From an uncultured Bacteroidales bacterium (GTDB taxonomy: Bacteria > Bacteroidota > Bacteroidia > Bacteroidales > P3), in contig ONBB01000005.1 of the NCBI GenBank assembly GCA_900315935.1, positions 1 through 64,000 of the forward strand: a stretch of 64,000 nucleotides of DNA, read 5' to 3'. The notes under the pieces are model-generated. The model ran no database searches, was not told the DNA's origin, and saw only the letters and a list, made by a program, of their open reading frames with translations. Numbering within the stretch: position 1 is the first letter of the stretch; every line of letters begins with the position of its first letter. Positions 1 to 9,519 of this stretch are shown piece after piece. The translations under genes were made by a program, and so were the position numbers.

Positions 1-2235
1 CTTGGTGGGGTACTGCTTGAGGAGCAGCGTCCAGTTGAGGTCGGCATAGAAGACGGGCTGCTTGATGTCCATCTTCTTCAGCGTCTCGCGGCCGATGCGT
101 CCGAGGGTGCCCAGCAGCTTCTTGCTGTCGCGCTGGATGATGTCGAGGCCCTCGGCAAAGAACTTGTACTGCGTCGGCACCATCTCCACGCGACCCATAT
201 TGACACGCATGCGCTGCAGAAGGGTCAACACGTATGACTTGAGGTAGTAGAAGTCGACCTCGGCGGGCTTCATCTTCCAGCTCTCGGGCGTCATGTTGCC
301 GGTCATGAAGATGCTGACGTGCTCGGTCTCGTTGAATCTTTTTGTGACAGGTATTTCGGAATAATCGGATTTTTCGGAGTATTCTGAATTTTTCTGATAG
401 CTCCTGCCGAACTCATACAGCTTCTGGTCGAGGATGCGGTAGTTGATATTGCGAGCGATGCACTCGAGTCCGCTGTAGAGCAGCGTCTGGCGCATGATGT
501 TGAGCTCTTTGGAGAGGGGGTTGATGATTTGCACACAACGGTCGGCGGGGAAGTCGGGGTTCTCCTCATAATACTCGCCCTTAGTCAGCGAATTGTTCAT
601 TATCTCGGAGAAACCGTTGTCGGTGAGATAGTCGGCGGCGGCATTCCTGAGCTTGGCGGGGTTGGGCTTGCGGCCGTAGGAGAGGCAGCTGTTGAGGCGC
701 TCGTCGAAGGTGATGTTGTTGTAGCCGTAGATGCGCATGATTTCCTCCACGATGTCGCACTCGCGCGTTACGTCGGCCTTGCAGGTGGGAACGCGGAGGG
801 ACATGCCGTCGGCGGTCTCGTTCACAATCTCGATGTCGAGCGAGGTCAGCGCGGTGCGCACGGCCTCCAGCGGGATGTCCTGGCCGATGAGGTCGAACAT
901 GCGGCGGAAGTTGACCTCCACCGTCGGGCGCTCTATCTTGTTGGGATAGATGTCAATCATCTGGCCGCATATCTCGCCTCCAGCAAGCTCCTGAATGAGC
1001 TTCACAGCGCGGCGCAGGGCCCACACGGTGATGTTGGGGTCGCAGGTGCGCTCGTAGCGGTAGCTGGCGTCGGTCTTCAGCGTGTGGCGCTGACTGGTCT
1101 TGCGGATGCTCACGGGGTTGAAGAAGGCGCACTCGAGGAACACATTGGTGGTCTCCATGGTAACACCGCTCTTCAGACCACCGAAGACACCGGCGATGCA
1201 CATGCCTTCCTGCTCATTGCATATCATAAGGTCGCGGGCATCGAGCGTGCGCTCCACACCGTCGAGGGTGACGAACTTGGTGCCCTGCGGCAGGCGCTTC
1301 ACGATGACATGGCCACCGGCAATCTGGTCGGCGTCGAAGGCGTGCAGCGGCTGCCCCACCTCCATCATGACGAAGTTGGTGATGTCGACGATATTGTTGA
1401 TGGGACGCAGGCCCACGGTGCGCAGGCGGTTCTGCAGCCACTCGGGGCTCTCCCCTACCTTCACGTTGCGCAGCGTGATGCCGGTATAGCGAGGGCAGAG
1501 GTCGGGATCTTCGACGGAGACTCTAATTGCGTTATCGTGTGATTGCGTTATTGTGTTAGAGGCTGGCGCGTCAGCACTAACGCATTTACACGTTGACGCA
1601 TTAACGCATTCAGCAATCTCCGGCCATTTAATCTTCAGCTGTTTTCCTTCACGGGTATTTCTTACAGCCACCACATCGCGGGCCACGCCGATGTGCGAGA
1701 TGGCGTCCATGCGGTTGGCGGTGATGGCCACCTCGAGCAGGCAGTCGTCCTTCACGTGGAAGTACTCCTTGGCGGGCATTCCCACGGGGGCGTCGTCGGG
1801 CAGCACCATGATGCCGGCGTGGTCGGTGCCGAGCTGCAGCTCGTCGGCAGCGCAGAGCATACCCTCGCTGACGGCGCCGCGCAGCTTGCCTTTCTTAATC
1901 TCGTAGTATTCGGTGTCCGAGGTGTAGATCTTGGTGCCTATCTGGGCGCACACCACCTTCTGGCCGGCGGCCACGTTGGGAGCACCGCAGACAATGTTCA
2001 GCGGCGTGCCCGAGCCCACGTCGACGGTGGTCAGGTGCAGGTGGTCGCTGTCGGGGTGCGGCTCGCAGGTGAGCACCTGGGCAATCACAACATGCTCCAG
2101 ACCGCCTTTGATGGTCTCCACCTTCTCCATGCTGTCCACCTCCAAGCCGGAGAAAGTCAGCAGGTCATCCAGTTCCTGAGGAGTCATATCCTCAATATCC
2201 ACATACTCTTTAAGCCAATCGAAAGAAATATTCAT
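1..2235 (-). CDS. pheT: Phenylalanyl-tRNA synthetase beta subunit, C-terminus cut by window edge
   Basis: Charges tRNA-Phe as part of the (alpha-beta)2 enzyme in the cytosol. The frame is open from the ATG at 2235 to base 1, giving 745 codons of the usual 800 or so; the anticodon-binding end lies outside. The N-terminus (MNISFDWLKEYVD) is typical, and a B3/B4-type stretch (GLRPINNIVDITNFVM, then GQPLHAFD) follows. Two insertions interrupt the normal family sequence. Residues about 208-237 come from a palindromic element (VNAS...ITQSHDNAI) and about 611-628 from 9-bp repeats (SEYSEKSDYSE). Both keep the frame, so the gene is probably functional. No clear promoter box is seen upstream. Confidence 0.95.
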   Translation of the reverse strand, partial: MNISFDWLKEYVDIEDMTPQELDDLLTFSGLEVDSMEKVETIKGGLEHVVIAQVLTCEPHPDSDHLHLTTVDVGSGTPLNIVCGAPNVAAGQKVVCAQIGTKIYTSDTEYYEIKKGKLRGAVSEGMLCAADELQLGTDHAGIMVLPDDAPVGMPAKEYFHVKDDCLLEVAITANRMDAISHIGVARDVVAVRNTREGKQLKIKWPEIAECVNASTCKCVSADAPASNTITQSHDNAIRVSVEDPDLCPRYTGITLRNVKVGESPEWLQNRLRTVGLRPINNIVDITNFVMMEVGQPLHAFDADQIAGGHVIVKRLPQGTKFVTLDGVERTLDARDLMICNEQEGMCIAGVFGGLKSGVTMETTNVFLECAFFNPVSIRKTSQRHTLKTDASYRYERTCDPNITVWALRRAVKLIQELAGGEICGQMIDIYPNKIERPTVEVNFRRMFDLIGQDIPLEAVRTALTSLDIEIVNETADGMSLRVPTCKADVTRECDIVEEIMRIYGYNNITFDERLNSCLSYGRKPNPAKLRNAAADYLTDNGFSEIMNNSLTKGEYYEENPDFPADRCVQIINPLSKELNIMRQTLLYSGLECIARNINYRILDQKLYEFGRSYQKNSEYSEKSDYSEIPVTKRFNETEHVSIFMTGNMTPESWKMKPAEVDFYYLKSYVLTLLQRMRVNMGRVEMVPTQYKFFAEGLDIIQRDSKKLLGTLGRIGRETLKKMDIKQPVFYADLNWTLLLKQYPTK
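352..401. repeat. 9-bp repeat array inside pheT
   Basis: About five degenerate units of the form TCGGAATAT / TCTGAATTT lie in the coding region and encode Ser-Glu-Tyr/Lys triplets. The 9-bp period keeps the reading frame. The same unit family occurs in the nucleoside phosphorylase (11390) and ygiQ (26468). Confidence 0.8.
1526..1613. repeat. In-frame palindromic element, copy 1 (in pheT)
   Basis: An element with GCGTTA/TAACGC-rich arms around a core CTGGCGCG-TCAGCACTAACGC. On the coding strand it encodes ECVNAS...VSADAPAS..ITQSHDNAI. Copies at 5744 and 8494 encode clearly related peptides in the same frame and the same orientation relative to their genes. Confidence 0.8.
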
Positions 2236-2317
2236 TTTTTATATTGTTTATCACCAAATACTTGTCAAAATAGTTATGCATCTGACAATGGTCGAAGTGT
2301 CAGTCATCGGTTCTTCC

Positions 2318-2647
2318 CTAAACCATCGAAAAACGTAGTTCATATTTATCACTAAAGGAATCGTTTTCTCCGCAGAATGAAAAATTATTGCCAATCAACT
2401 CTCCATCCTTAAAATCATATTCAGAGCACTCCACATCTAAAATGTTTTTGTCAATTTCTTTAGCCATCTTGTTGAGCTCAGTTTCTATCTCTCTAATAAC
2501 CTGCTCACTTAAAGGTTTTCTCGACACCAAGTCAACGGATAATTCGTTAGTGTCAATTTTATCAACTTCAATGTTGAGTTCATAATATTTATGTATTCCA
2601 CTGCTTTCTATTATCTTCTTGAGTTTTTTGGCTGATTCTTCTTTCAT
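2318..2647 (-). CDS. AT-rich hypothetical protein
   Basis: A 109-residue, charged, soluble-looking protein with no signal peptide or membrane segment. The N-terminal half is rich in Lys, Glu and Ile and looks helical. I recognise no family. The coding sequence is far more AT-rich than pheT and glnS on either side and uses AT-ending codons, which suggests acquisition from elsewhere. It sits alone on the minus strand with short gaps to both neighbours and no visible partner such as a toxin. The ATG at 2647 is the only reasonable start. Confidence 0.7.
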   Translation of the reverse strand: MKEESAKKLKKIIESSGIHKYYELNIEVDKIDTNELSVDLVSRKPLSEQVIREIETELNKMAKEIDKNILDVECSEYDFKDGELIGNNFSFCGENDSFSDKYELRFSMV

Positions 2648-2731
2648 AAAGTATTTGTGTTTAAGTTATTTTATCTTACAAAATGGTTGCATTTGTTATT
2701 TGGACAATTCTATATTTGAAATTCCATCAGT

Positions 2732-4427
<1,696 letters not shown>

Positions 4428-4480
4428 AAGTGGCTGATTATTCAAATTATAGATACAATATATATAATAAATCGGAACTA

Positions 4481-4488
4481 CAAAGATA
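4481..4488 (-). promoter_or_regulatory. -7 box of glnS
   Basis: TATCTTTG on the minus strand, matching the Bacteroidota TAnnTTTG box, about 55 bp before the glnS ATG. Confidence 0.65.
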
Positions 4489-4639
4489 CGACTTTTTCGG
4501 CAACGCCGGGCGAAAATCTTGCAATTTTCCACCAACACACTGAATACCAGCAAACTGCACAACAGCGAAACAAACCGCGAAAAAACTGGAAAAAAGTCAA
4601 AAAAACGTCCAAAATCGCCCATCCACAACAGGCTGATTG

Positions 4640-4735
4640 TCAGCACTCTGTTACGCTCCCCTTTTTCTCCCCTTTTTACCCTCTTCTTCCTTTCTTGGGA
4701 GGCGGAGGGGAGATGGGTGGCGAGTGGCAGGATTT
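4640..4735. repeat. Pyrimidine-rich intergenic element, copy 1
   Basis: A stretch of CCCCTTTTTCTCC / CCCTCTTCTTCC runs followed by a purine-rich GGGAGGCGGAGGGG tract. Similar tracts occur at 46230-46315 and 59500-59590, each preceded by a CAGGCTG- or GCCTGTCA-like sequence. The similarity could partly reflect low complexity. Confidence 0.45.
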
Positions 4736-4751
4736 TCATTTTGCGGAATGA

Positions 4752-4880
4752 GAAAAAATTACCGGCCGGGGCAATTTCCACATCGGGCGCATCACCATGC
4801 AGCGCAAAGGCGGCGACAACGGGCGAGACACCGCCAAGATGCTTCAATTCAAGATTAATCCAGCCGAGCTGTTCGATTGA
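4752..4880 (+). pseudogene. C-terminal remnant of a type II restriction endonuclease
   Basis: After an in-frame TGA, 42 codons read [20 protein letters not shown]... and end ...[12 protein letters not shown] before a stop. The pattern FHxGRITxQRKGGDxGRxTAxxLQFKINPxxLF is what I know from the C-terminal ends of several type II restriction endonucleases. No start codon, catalytic part or methyltransferase gene is visible nearby, so this would be the tail of a decayed restriction gene. Upstream is the pyrimidine-rich repeat, which may mark the deletion edge. Confidence 0.5.
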
Positions 4881-4939
4881 CATAAGAGATTGATTCTGAA
4901 CTGCTAAAAAATAATTTCCCACACATGGAAAAAAGTTTG

Positions 4940-4947
4940 TACCTTTG
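4940..4947 (+). promoter_or_regulatory. -7 box close to the start codon of the 4952 lipoprotein gene
   Basis: TACCTTTG ends only four bases before the ATG at 4952, so the transcript is probably leaderless or nearly so. Confidence 0.55.
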
Positions 4948-4951
4948 CACC

Positions 4952-5551
4952 ATGAAAAAGATAACCTTAGCATTCGTATTGGCAGGCTCTATCTTGTTGA
5001 GTTCCTGCGACATCCTGACCCAATTGGCCAGCCAGGTGCAGAGTGTGGCCAACCTCGCCAACTGCGAGTTCAACCTCAAAAACGTCTCCAACGTGAGCGT
5101 GGCGGGCGTCAATGTAAAAAATCTTACGCAGGGCAACCTGACTGCGACCGACGTGGTGAAGCTGGTGGCAGCCTACCAGACCAAGCAGGTGCCGCTGGCG
5201 ATGGACGTGAACGTCAACGTGAAGAACCCCACCACCCAGCAGGCCGCCCTGACGGCGATGGACTGGATACTGGCCATCGACGGCAGCGACGTGGCCAACG
5301 GTGTGAGCAACAAGGGCTTCACCGTCAAACCCTCAACCACCACCACCGTGCCGCTGGGCGTCAACACCGACCTGGGCAACCTCTTCTCGAAGAAGGGGGT
5401 GGAGAGCCTGAAGAACTTCGCCTCGAGCTTCACCAGCGAGGGTGTCTCCTCGAAGGTGGGCCTGCGCATCCGCCCGCAGCTGTCGGTCGGCACCACCCAG
5501 GTGCCCTTCCCCAACTACATCACGCTGGAGAAGAAGACCGGAAAAAGCTAA
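4952..5551 (+). CDS. Lipoprotein with LEA14-like features
   Basis: A 199-residue envelope lipoprotein. Residues 1-19 form a signal peptide ending in the lipobox LLSSC, with Cys19 as the lipidated residue. The mature part is rich in Val, Asn and Thr in beta-strand patterns ([19 protein letters not shown], later [18 protein letters not shown]), like LEA14/WHy-type folds, but I cannot assign a function. The start at 4952 is chosen because it gives the complete signal peptide; the ATG at 4925 lies upstream of the promoter box. It stands alone, convergent with the operon to its right. Confidence 0.85.
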   Translation: MKKITLAFVLAGSILLSSCDILTQLASQVQSVANLANCEFNLKNVSNVSVAGVNVKNLTQGNLTATDVVKLVAAYQTKQVPLAMDVNVNVKNPTTQQAALTAMDWILAIDGSDVANGVSNKGFTVKPSTTTTVPLGVNTDLGNLFSKKGVESLKNFASSFTSEGVSSKVGLRIRPQLSVGTTQVPFPNYITLEKKTGKS

Positions 5552-5554
5552 AAG

Positions 5555-6742
5555 TCAAGCATTAAAATCTTGTGCCAGCCGCAGGAAGAGTCTTGCGGCT
5601 GGTTCCATTATGTCGTCGGGGAAATCGTAGTCGGGGTGATGCAGTTCGGGGTGCTCCTCCCCTGCCCCGATGCCGAACATGGCACCTGGGAAGTGCTGCA
5701 GATACTCGGCGAAGTCCTCGCTCCAGCGGAAAGGTTCCTCTTTAATAATTGCGTTAATGTGTGATTGCGTAATTGCGTTAGTATGTGATTGCGTAATGGC
5801 GTTAGTGTGTGATTGCGTAATGGCGTTAGTGTTTGTCGCGCCAGCACTAACGCATTGACGCATTAGCGCATTGACGCATTCCTCGTGGTTCTCGGTGGCG
5901 CGGAAAGGCTCCACGAGCGAGCGGCTGACTTTCAAGCCATAACGAGCGGACACCTCATCTACTACTTGATTGGCTTCGGAGAGCAGTTTTTCCATCTCGC
6001 TGTTGGTAAAGGCCCGGAGGGTGAACATCACCTCGCCGTGCCCGGCGGAGGTGCCGAAAGCCGGCTGCCCGATGCGTACACATATCAAGGTCGACTGCCT
6101 AAATTCCCCATCCCGTCCGTTAAATCCGTTGAACCTGTTGACAATCTCCGCAAACGCCAAGCCGGGATTTATGCCCATCTCGGGGGTGGAGGCATGTGTC
6201 TCGCGACCGTCGAGGCGGTAGACCACGCCCGTCGAGGCGGCAGCGAAAGTCTTCGGACAGAGTACCACGGTGCCCAGCGGATAGCCGGGAAGGTTGTGCA
6301 ACGCATAGAAAACCTGGATGTTGTACTGCTGCAGGATGCCGCTCTCGAGCACCGCACGGGCACCCTCGCCGGTCTCCTCGGCGGGCTGCCAAAGAAGGAG
6401 GATGTTGATATGTTGATATGCTGATACGTTCCCATCAACCAATTCGGCCAAGCGTAAGAGGATGGTGGTGTGGCCGTCGTGGCCACAGCGGTGGCCGATG
6501 GGCAGGGCATCGGTGTCGGCGCGGAAGGCGATGGTGGGAACGCGGGAATGCGTTAATGTGTCAGTGTGTGAGCCTTTGGCCTCCCAAACCGCAATGACTC
6601 CCCAGCCGCCCACATGGGTGTAAACCTTGTCGGGGTGCAGCCCCTGCAGATGGCGGACTATCATGTCGTGGGCAAACTGCTCGTTGCCGGCAGTTTGCGG
6701 ATGCTCATGGAGCTGATGACGTATCTCTTTGTAGTCAGTCAT
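5555..6742 (-). CDS. M20-family amidohydrolase/peptidase
   Basis: A 395-residue metal-dependent hydrolase of the M20/IAL-amidohydrolase type, probably removing acyl or amide groups from amino acids. Metal-site motifs are visible: FRADTDALPI, GHRCGHDGHT, QPAEETGEGA and YALHNLPG. The catalytic core is continuous, but a peptide of about 45 residues near residue 290-335 (ECVNALMRQ..VSAG, then NAITQSHT three times) comes from a palindromic repeat with 24-bp tandem units. A smaller insert of the same type (GSHTDTLTHS) lies near residue 60. The ATG at 6742 overlaps the murD2 stop (ATGA), so translation is probably coupled to the murL-murD2 operon. Confidence 0.85.
   Translation of the reverse strand: MTDYKEIRHQLHEHPQTAGNEQFAHDMIVRHLQGLHPDKVYTHVGGWGVIAVWEAKGSHTDTLTHSRVPTIAFRADTDALPIGHRCGHDGHTTILLRLAELVDGNVSAYQHINILLLWQPAEETGEGARAVLESGILQQYNIQVFYALHNLPGYPLGTVVLCPKTFAAASTGVVYRLDGRETHASTPEMGINPGLAFAEIVNRFNGFNGRDGEFRQSTLICVRIGQPAFGTSAGHGEVMFTLRAFTNSEMEKLLSEANQVVDEVSARYGLKVSRSLVEPFRATENHEECVNALMRQCVSAGATNTNAITQSHTNAITQSHTNAITQSHINAIIKEEPFRWSEDFAEYLQHFPGAMFGIGAGEEHPELHHPDYDFPDDIMEPAARLFLRLAQDFNA
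5744..5881. repeat. In-frame palindromic element, copy 2, with 24-bp tandem units
   Basis: Three near-identical 24-bp units (GCGTTAGTGTGTGATTGCGTAATG) are followed by the core CGCGCCAGCACTAACGC and ACGCATT repeats. GCGTTAGTG and CACTAACGC form a perfect 9-bp inverted repeat around the core. All of it is coding within the M20 gene. Confidence 0.85.
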
Positions 6743-8007
6743 AGTTTCATTATCTGTTCGGTGTAGAAATCGCCGCGGTGCTCGAAATTCTTGAAGGCGT
6801 CGTAGCTGGCGGCGGCCGGCGAAAGCAGTACGGTGCCCCCCTGCGGTGTATGGGCGGCGCACCAAGGGACTATCTTGGTGTAGTCGTTCTCTACAAGTGA
6901 GGAGTGAGGAGTGAGGAGTGAGGAGTGTATTCTTCTACCGGCTTGGCCTACAAAGACGAGATTCTGTATCGGATGTTCCCGCAGGAAGTCGACCAGCGGC
7001 GTGTAGTCGATGCCACGGTCGAAGCCGCCGAGGATGAGCGTGTCTACGCGGCCGAGGGCGCGCACAGCGTTGATGGTGGCCTCGGGGATGGTGGAGATGC
7101 TGTCGTTGTACCACGTAATCCCATGATATACACCCACCTTCTCCAATCGGTGGCGAAGACCCTTGAAATTGGAAATTGGAAATTGGAAATTGAAAATGGG
7201 CTGACACGCGACGAGGGATGCCACGCGGCAGGCCACCAGGGCGTTGCTGCGGTTGTGCTCACCAGCCAAAGGACAGGATTTCAGCAGCTCATGTTCCTCG
7301 TCCGAAATGTCGTTGAGAGTATAGGGATGCATCGCACTTTCAATTTTCAATTTTAAATTTTCAATTAGAATGCGCAGCTCCTCATTGTCGGTGCAGTAGA
7401 AGAAATGGTCGCCCGCCTGCTGCTTGAGGGCAATCTGCATCTTGGCCATCTTGTAGCCCATATAGCTTTCATAATGATCGAGGTGCTCCTGGAAGAGGTT
7501 TAGCAGCACGGAGATATGGGGTGCCCGATAGATATTCTCCAACTGGTGGCAGGAGAGCTCGGCCACAACGATACTGTCCTCGCGGAGGTCGTCCAAAATA
7601 TCGAACAGCGGGATGCCTATGTTGCCGGCCAAGATGCTGCCTGGCAGCAGATGGTGTATCAGGCTGGCGGTGGTGGACTTGCCCTTGGTGCCGGTAACGC
7701 CGATGGTCATGTCGCCGTAGACCTGCAAAAAGAGGTCGGTCAACGACGTTAATTGAAAATTGAAAATTGAAAATTGAAAAGTAGGGATGCCTGGCGACTT
7801 GATGACCATGTCAAACGGCCAGTCTTCGCGCCACTCTCCACTCTCCACTTTCCACTTTCCACTTTCCACCTGCGTGGCAACGCTGTATTGCACCTCTGGC
7901 ACAAGGCGCTGGATAAGGCGCTCGGCGCTCTTGCCCTCGCGGCCGTAGCCGGCAATCAGTATCCTGCGCCCTGCGAGCAGGGCCTTCAGCTGTTCTTCTC
8001 TGTACAT
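6739..8007 (-). CDS. murD2: UDP-N-acetylmuramoyl-L-alanine--glutamate ligase, MurD2-type
   Basis: Adds glutamate to UDP-MurNAc-L-Ala in the cytosol. A Mur-ligase P-loop (GVTGTKGKSTT, residues 103-113) and the C-terminal domain motifs (HRLEKVGVYHGITWYNDS, LILGGFDRGIDY, LLSPAAASYDAFKNFEHRG) are present. At 422 residues it matches family length. Its partner is an upstream MurL-like gene whose end overlaps this start by 22 bp, which argues for the MurD2 variant that uses L-Glu rather than D-Glu. Five short peptides inside the protein come from 7-bp repeat arrays: GKWKVES, FQFSIFNFQ, ENLKLKIES, IFNFQFPISNF and SSLLTPHSSL. The gene is still open and motif-complete. The MurD versus MurD2 choice rests on context. 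Confidence 0.85.
   Translation of the reverse strand: MYREEQLKALLAGRRILIAGYGREGKSAERLIQRLVPEVQYSVATQVESGKWKVESGEWREDWPFDMVIKSPGIPTFQFSIFNFQLTSLTDLFLQVYGDMTIGVTGTKGKSTTASLIHHLLPGSILAGNIGIPLFDILDDLREDSIVVAELSCHQLENIYRAPHISVLLNLFQEHLDHYESYMGYKMAKMQIALKQQAGDHFFYCTDNEELRILIENLKLKIESAMHPYTLNDISDEEHELLKSCPLAGEHNRSNALVACRVASLVACQPIFNFQFPISNFKGLRHRLEKVGVYHGITWYNDSISTIPEATINAVRALGRVDTLILGGFDRGIDYTPLVDFLREHPIQNLVFVGQAGRRIHSSLLTPHSSLVENDYTKIVPWCAAHTPQGGTVLLSPAAASYDAFKNFEHRGDFYTEQIMKL
6895..6933. repeat. 7-bp repeat array 1 in murD2
   Basis: About five units of GAGGAGT, coding SSLLTPHSSL on the minus strand near the C-terminal domain. Confidence 0.85.
7166..7197. repeat. 7-bp repeat array 2 in murD2
   Basis: Four units of GAAATTG, coding IFNFQFPISNF on the minus strand. 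Confidence 0.85.
7339..7370. repeat. 7-bp repeat array 3 in murD2
   Basis: Degenerate TTTCAAT units coding ENLKLKIE. This is the only coding array of the AAAATTG family in the orientation that could contain TGA, and it is read in a frame that avoids it. Confidence 0.65.
7750..7782. repeat. 7-bp repeat array 4 in murD2
   Basis: Four units of GAAAATT, coding FQFSIFNFQL on the minus strand. Confidence 0.85.
7833..7870. repeat. 7-bp repeat array 5 in murD2
   Basis: Units of CTCCACT / TTTCCAC, coding VESGKWKVESGEW on the minus strand. Confidence 0.85.
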
Positions 8008-9479
8008 GCGGCTTGAAGGATTTGGCGTTCTTCTTCAGTGAGGTTTCCTAGATTTTCTAGCTCTTCTAGACTATCTAGATTTTCTAGACTATCTAGTTTT
8101 TCTAGATTATCTATATCTACTAGCTCCAGCAGGGCAGGCTGCCCGGCTTGATACCACCGCCGCACAGCCATCGCCAAAGCCTGGCGCACCTCGCTGACGG
8201 TGCCCACGCACTCGAATGGCTTCGTTTCCGCCTCGCCGATAAGCTGCTCGAACTCATGCCGCAGCGTCAGGTCGTCGAGCATCGCCTTGCCGAAAATCCG
8301 GTTAAGTCTTACCGGCTCTATGAACGGCGACAATATGATATAAGCGAAGAGGCACTTGGCACAGTGGCCGCACCAGATATCCTGCTTGCTGCCCACGTTG
8401 CACGAGCGGAACACATCGTGGTACTGCGTGAAGCGGCTGAAGAGCATGGCTATCTGCAGCTCGGATAGTGGGCGGAGAAAAGAGAAGTAATTGAATGCGT
8501 CATCGTGTGATTGCGTTAATGTGTCCGTGGCTGGCGCAGCATCACTAACGCCATCACGCATTAACGCATTAACGCAATACTCCCGGAAGTCATCCTCGAA
8601 CTCCAGGCTTTTCGAGTACTGGTGGTTGACGCTGGTGCTCCAAATATTCTCGTTCGCTCCACTTCGGTCGCGCACGAGAACAGTTGGCTCGTTGGCCGAA
8701 CTCTCGTTGCTCAAAGCCACATTGGGAACACCGCTCAAAGCAGCGGCCAGGCGCGTATAGAAAGCCAGCATCGCACTGAACGGCGTGTGGCCGTTGAGGT
8801 AGCCTTCACCGTTGAGCTTTAGCAGCGTGGGGTCTATCGTGCGTCGTATCACCAGCACCTCCTCCATCGGGAACCCCGCCACGCGCGCACACTCCACCGT
8901 AGCACCGCGGGGATTCATAATCAACGGGCGTATGGACTTGCCCGCACGGCGCAGCAGCTCCAGCGTAACCACCGAGTCCTTGCCGCCGCCCACAGGGACA
9001 AGATAAGAATTGAAAAATGAAAAATGAAAATTGAAATTTTCATCTGCGGCAGCCTCACTTTCCACTTTCCACTTTCCACTTTCCACTTGCAGAAAGCCAT
9101 CTTGGCCTTCAGCAATGCCGTTAGTGTAGAAAAACTCGCCCAGGCCGTGCCAGTAGAGCTTTCTCCAGAAGGCCGTCTGCGCCTCCGTGAGGCTGCCGCA
9201 CGACACCAGCACCCTCGGCGGGCAGGCGCATTTCCAGTAGCTGACCAGCTCCACCATCCCGATGTCGAACACCAGCCTGTCCAACACCTCGCGCGGAAGG
9301 TCGAAATCAAGGAAATGGCGACGCTCCACCAACGCCGTCGGGCGGAAGCGGACATCCCCCATGCGGAAGTCGAAAGCCAGGTGAAGTCCCTCGGCATCAG
9401 CAACATATTCATAGCCCGCATACTCGAAAATCGGGTAGCGGCGACGCAAGTCATAATATCTCTCTGTGCGGTTTTCCAT
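7986..9479 (-). CDS. murL: UDP-MurNAc-L-Ala-L-Glu epimerase, MurL-like
   Basis: Likely inverts the L-Glu residue of UDP-MurNAc-L-Ala-L-Glu at the cost of ATP. An N-terminal region (to about residue 120, ending KLYWHGLGEFFYTNGI) leads to an ATP-pyrophosphatase-like loop PVGGGKDS (residues 162-169), and further conserved-looking stretches follow (LIMNPRGATVECARVAGF, NVALSNESSANEPTV, WCGHCAKC). These agree with what I recall of MurL from Xanthomonas. Its place directly before a MurD-type ligase is the classical murL-murD2 pairing. Repeat-derived segments are GKWKVES plus NFNFHFSFFN (7-bp arrays), VNALMRDGVSDAAPATDTLTQSHDD (palindromic element), and a Leu-Glu-Asn-rich C-terminus from 9-bp units. 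The ATG at 9479 is preferred over a GTG at 9488. Confidence 0.75.
   Translation of the reverse strand: MENRTERYYDLRRRYPIFEYAGYEYVADAEGLHLAFDFRMGDVRFRPTALVERRHFLDFDLPREVLDRLVFDIGMVELVSYWKCACPPRVLVSCGSLTEAQTAFWRKLYWHGLGEFFYTNGIAEGQDGFLQVESGKWKVESEAAADENFNFHFSFFNSYLVPVGGGKDSVVTLELLRRAGKSIRPLIMNPRGATVECARVAGFPMEEVLVIRRTIDPTLLKLNGEGYLNGHTPFSAMLAFYTRLAAALSGVPNVALSNESSANEPTVLVRDRSGANENIWSTSVNHQYSKSLEFEDDFREYCVNALMRDGVSDAAPATDTLTQSHDDAFNYFSFLRPLSELQIAMLFSRFTQYHDVFRSCNVGSKQDIWCGHCAKCLFAYIILSPFIEPVRLNRIFGKAMLDDLTLRHEFEQLIGEAETKPFECVGTVSEVRQALAMAVRRWYQAGQPALLELVDIDNLEKLDSLENLDSLEELENLGNLTEEERQILQAACTEKNS
8045..8125. repeat. 9-bp TCTAGA-type array in murL
   Basis: About nine degenerate units of TTCTAGATT encode a Leu-Glu/Asp-Asn/Ser/Lys-rich tail (LEKLDSLENLDSLEELEN) near the MurL C-terminus. 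The 9-bp unit preserves frame. Confidence 0.85.
8494..8579. repeat. In-frame palindromic element, copy 3 (in murL)
   Basis: TTGCGTTAATG and CATTAACGCAA form a perfect 11-bp inverted repeat. The core CTGGCGCAGCATCACTAACGC matches copies 1 and 2, and the encoded peptide VNALMRDGVSD...TLTQSH matches that of copy 2. Confidence 0.85.
9008..9092. repeat. Two adjacent 7-bp arrays in murL
   Basis: GAAAAAT/GAAAATT units (9008-9040) and TTTCCAC units (9055-9090) lie side by side just before the PVGGGKDS loop in the coding direction, encoding FNFHFSFFN and ESGKWKVES. Confidence 0.85.
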
Positions 9480-9519
9480 ACGCACCACCTAACGCCGAAC
9501 TGCCTGAAATATTGCTTTT

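Noticed and set aside
529-2355. Long plus-strand open frames across pheT
   Set aside because: They are antisense shadows in GC-rich coding DNA; the minus-strand PheT frame has all the family motifs.
4519-4893. Plus-strand open frames between glnS and the lipoprotein
   Set aside because: They run through repeat tracts in frames other than that of the endonuclease remnant and have no protein-like pattern.
5744-5881. 24-bp direct repeats as a CRISPR array
   Set aside because: The units are contiguous without unique spacers and lie within a coding gene.
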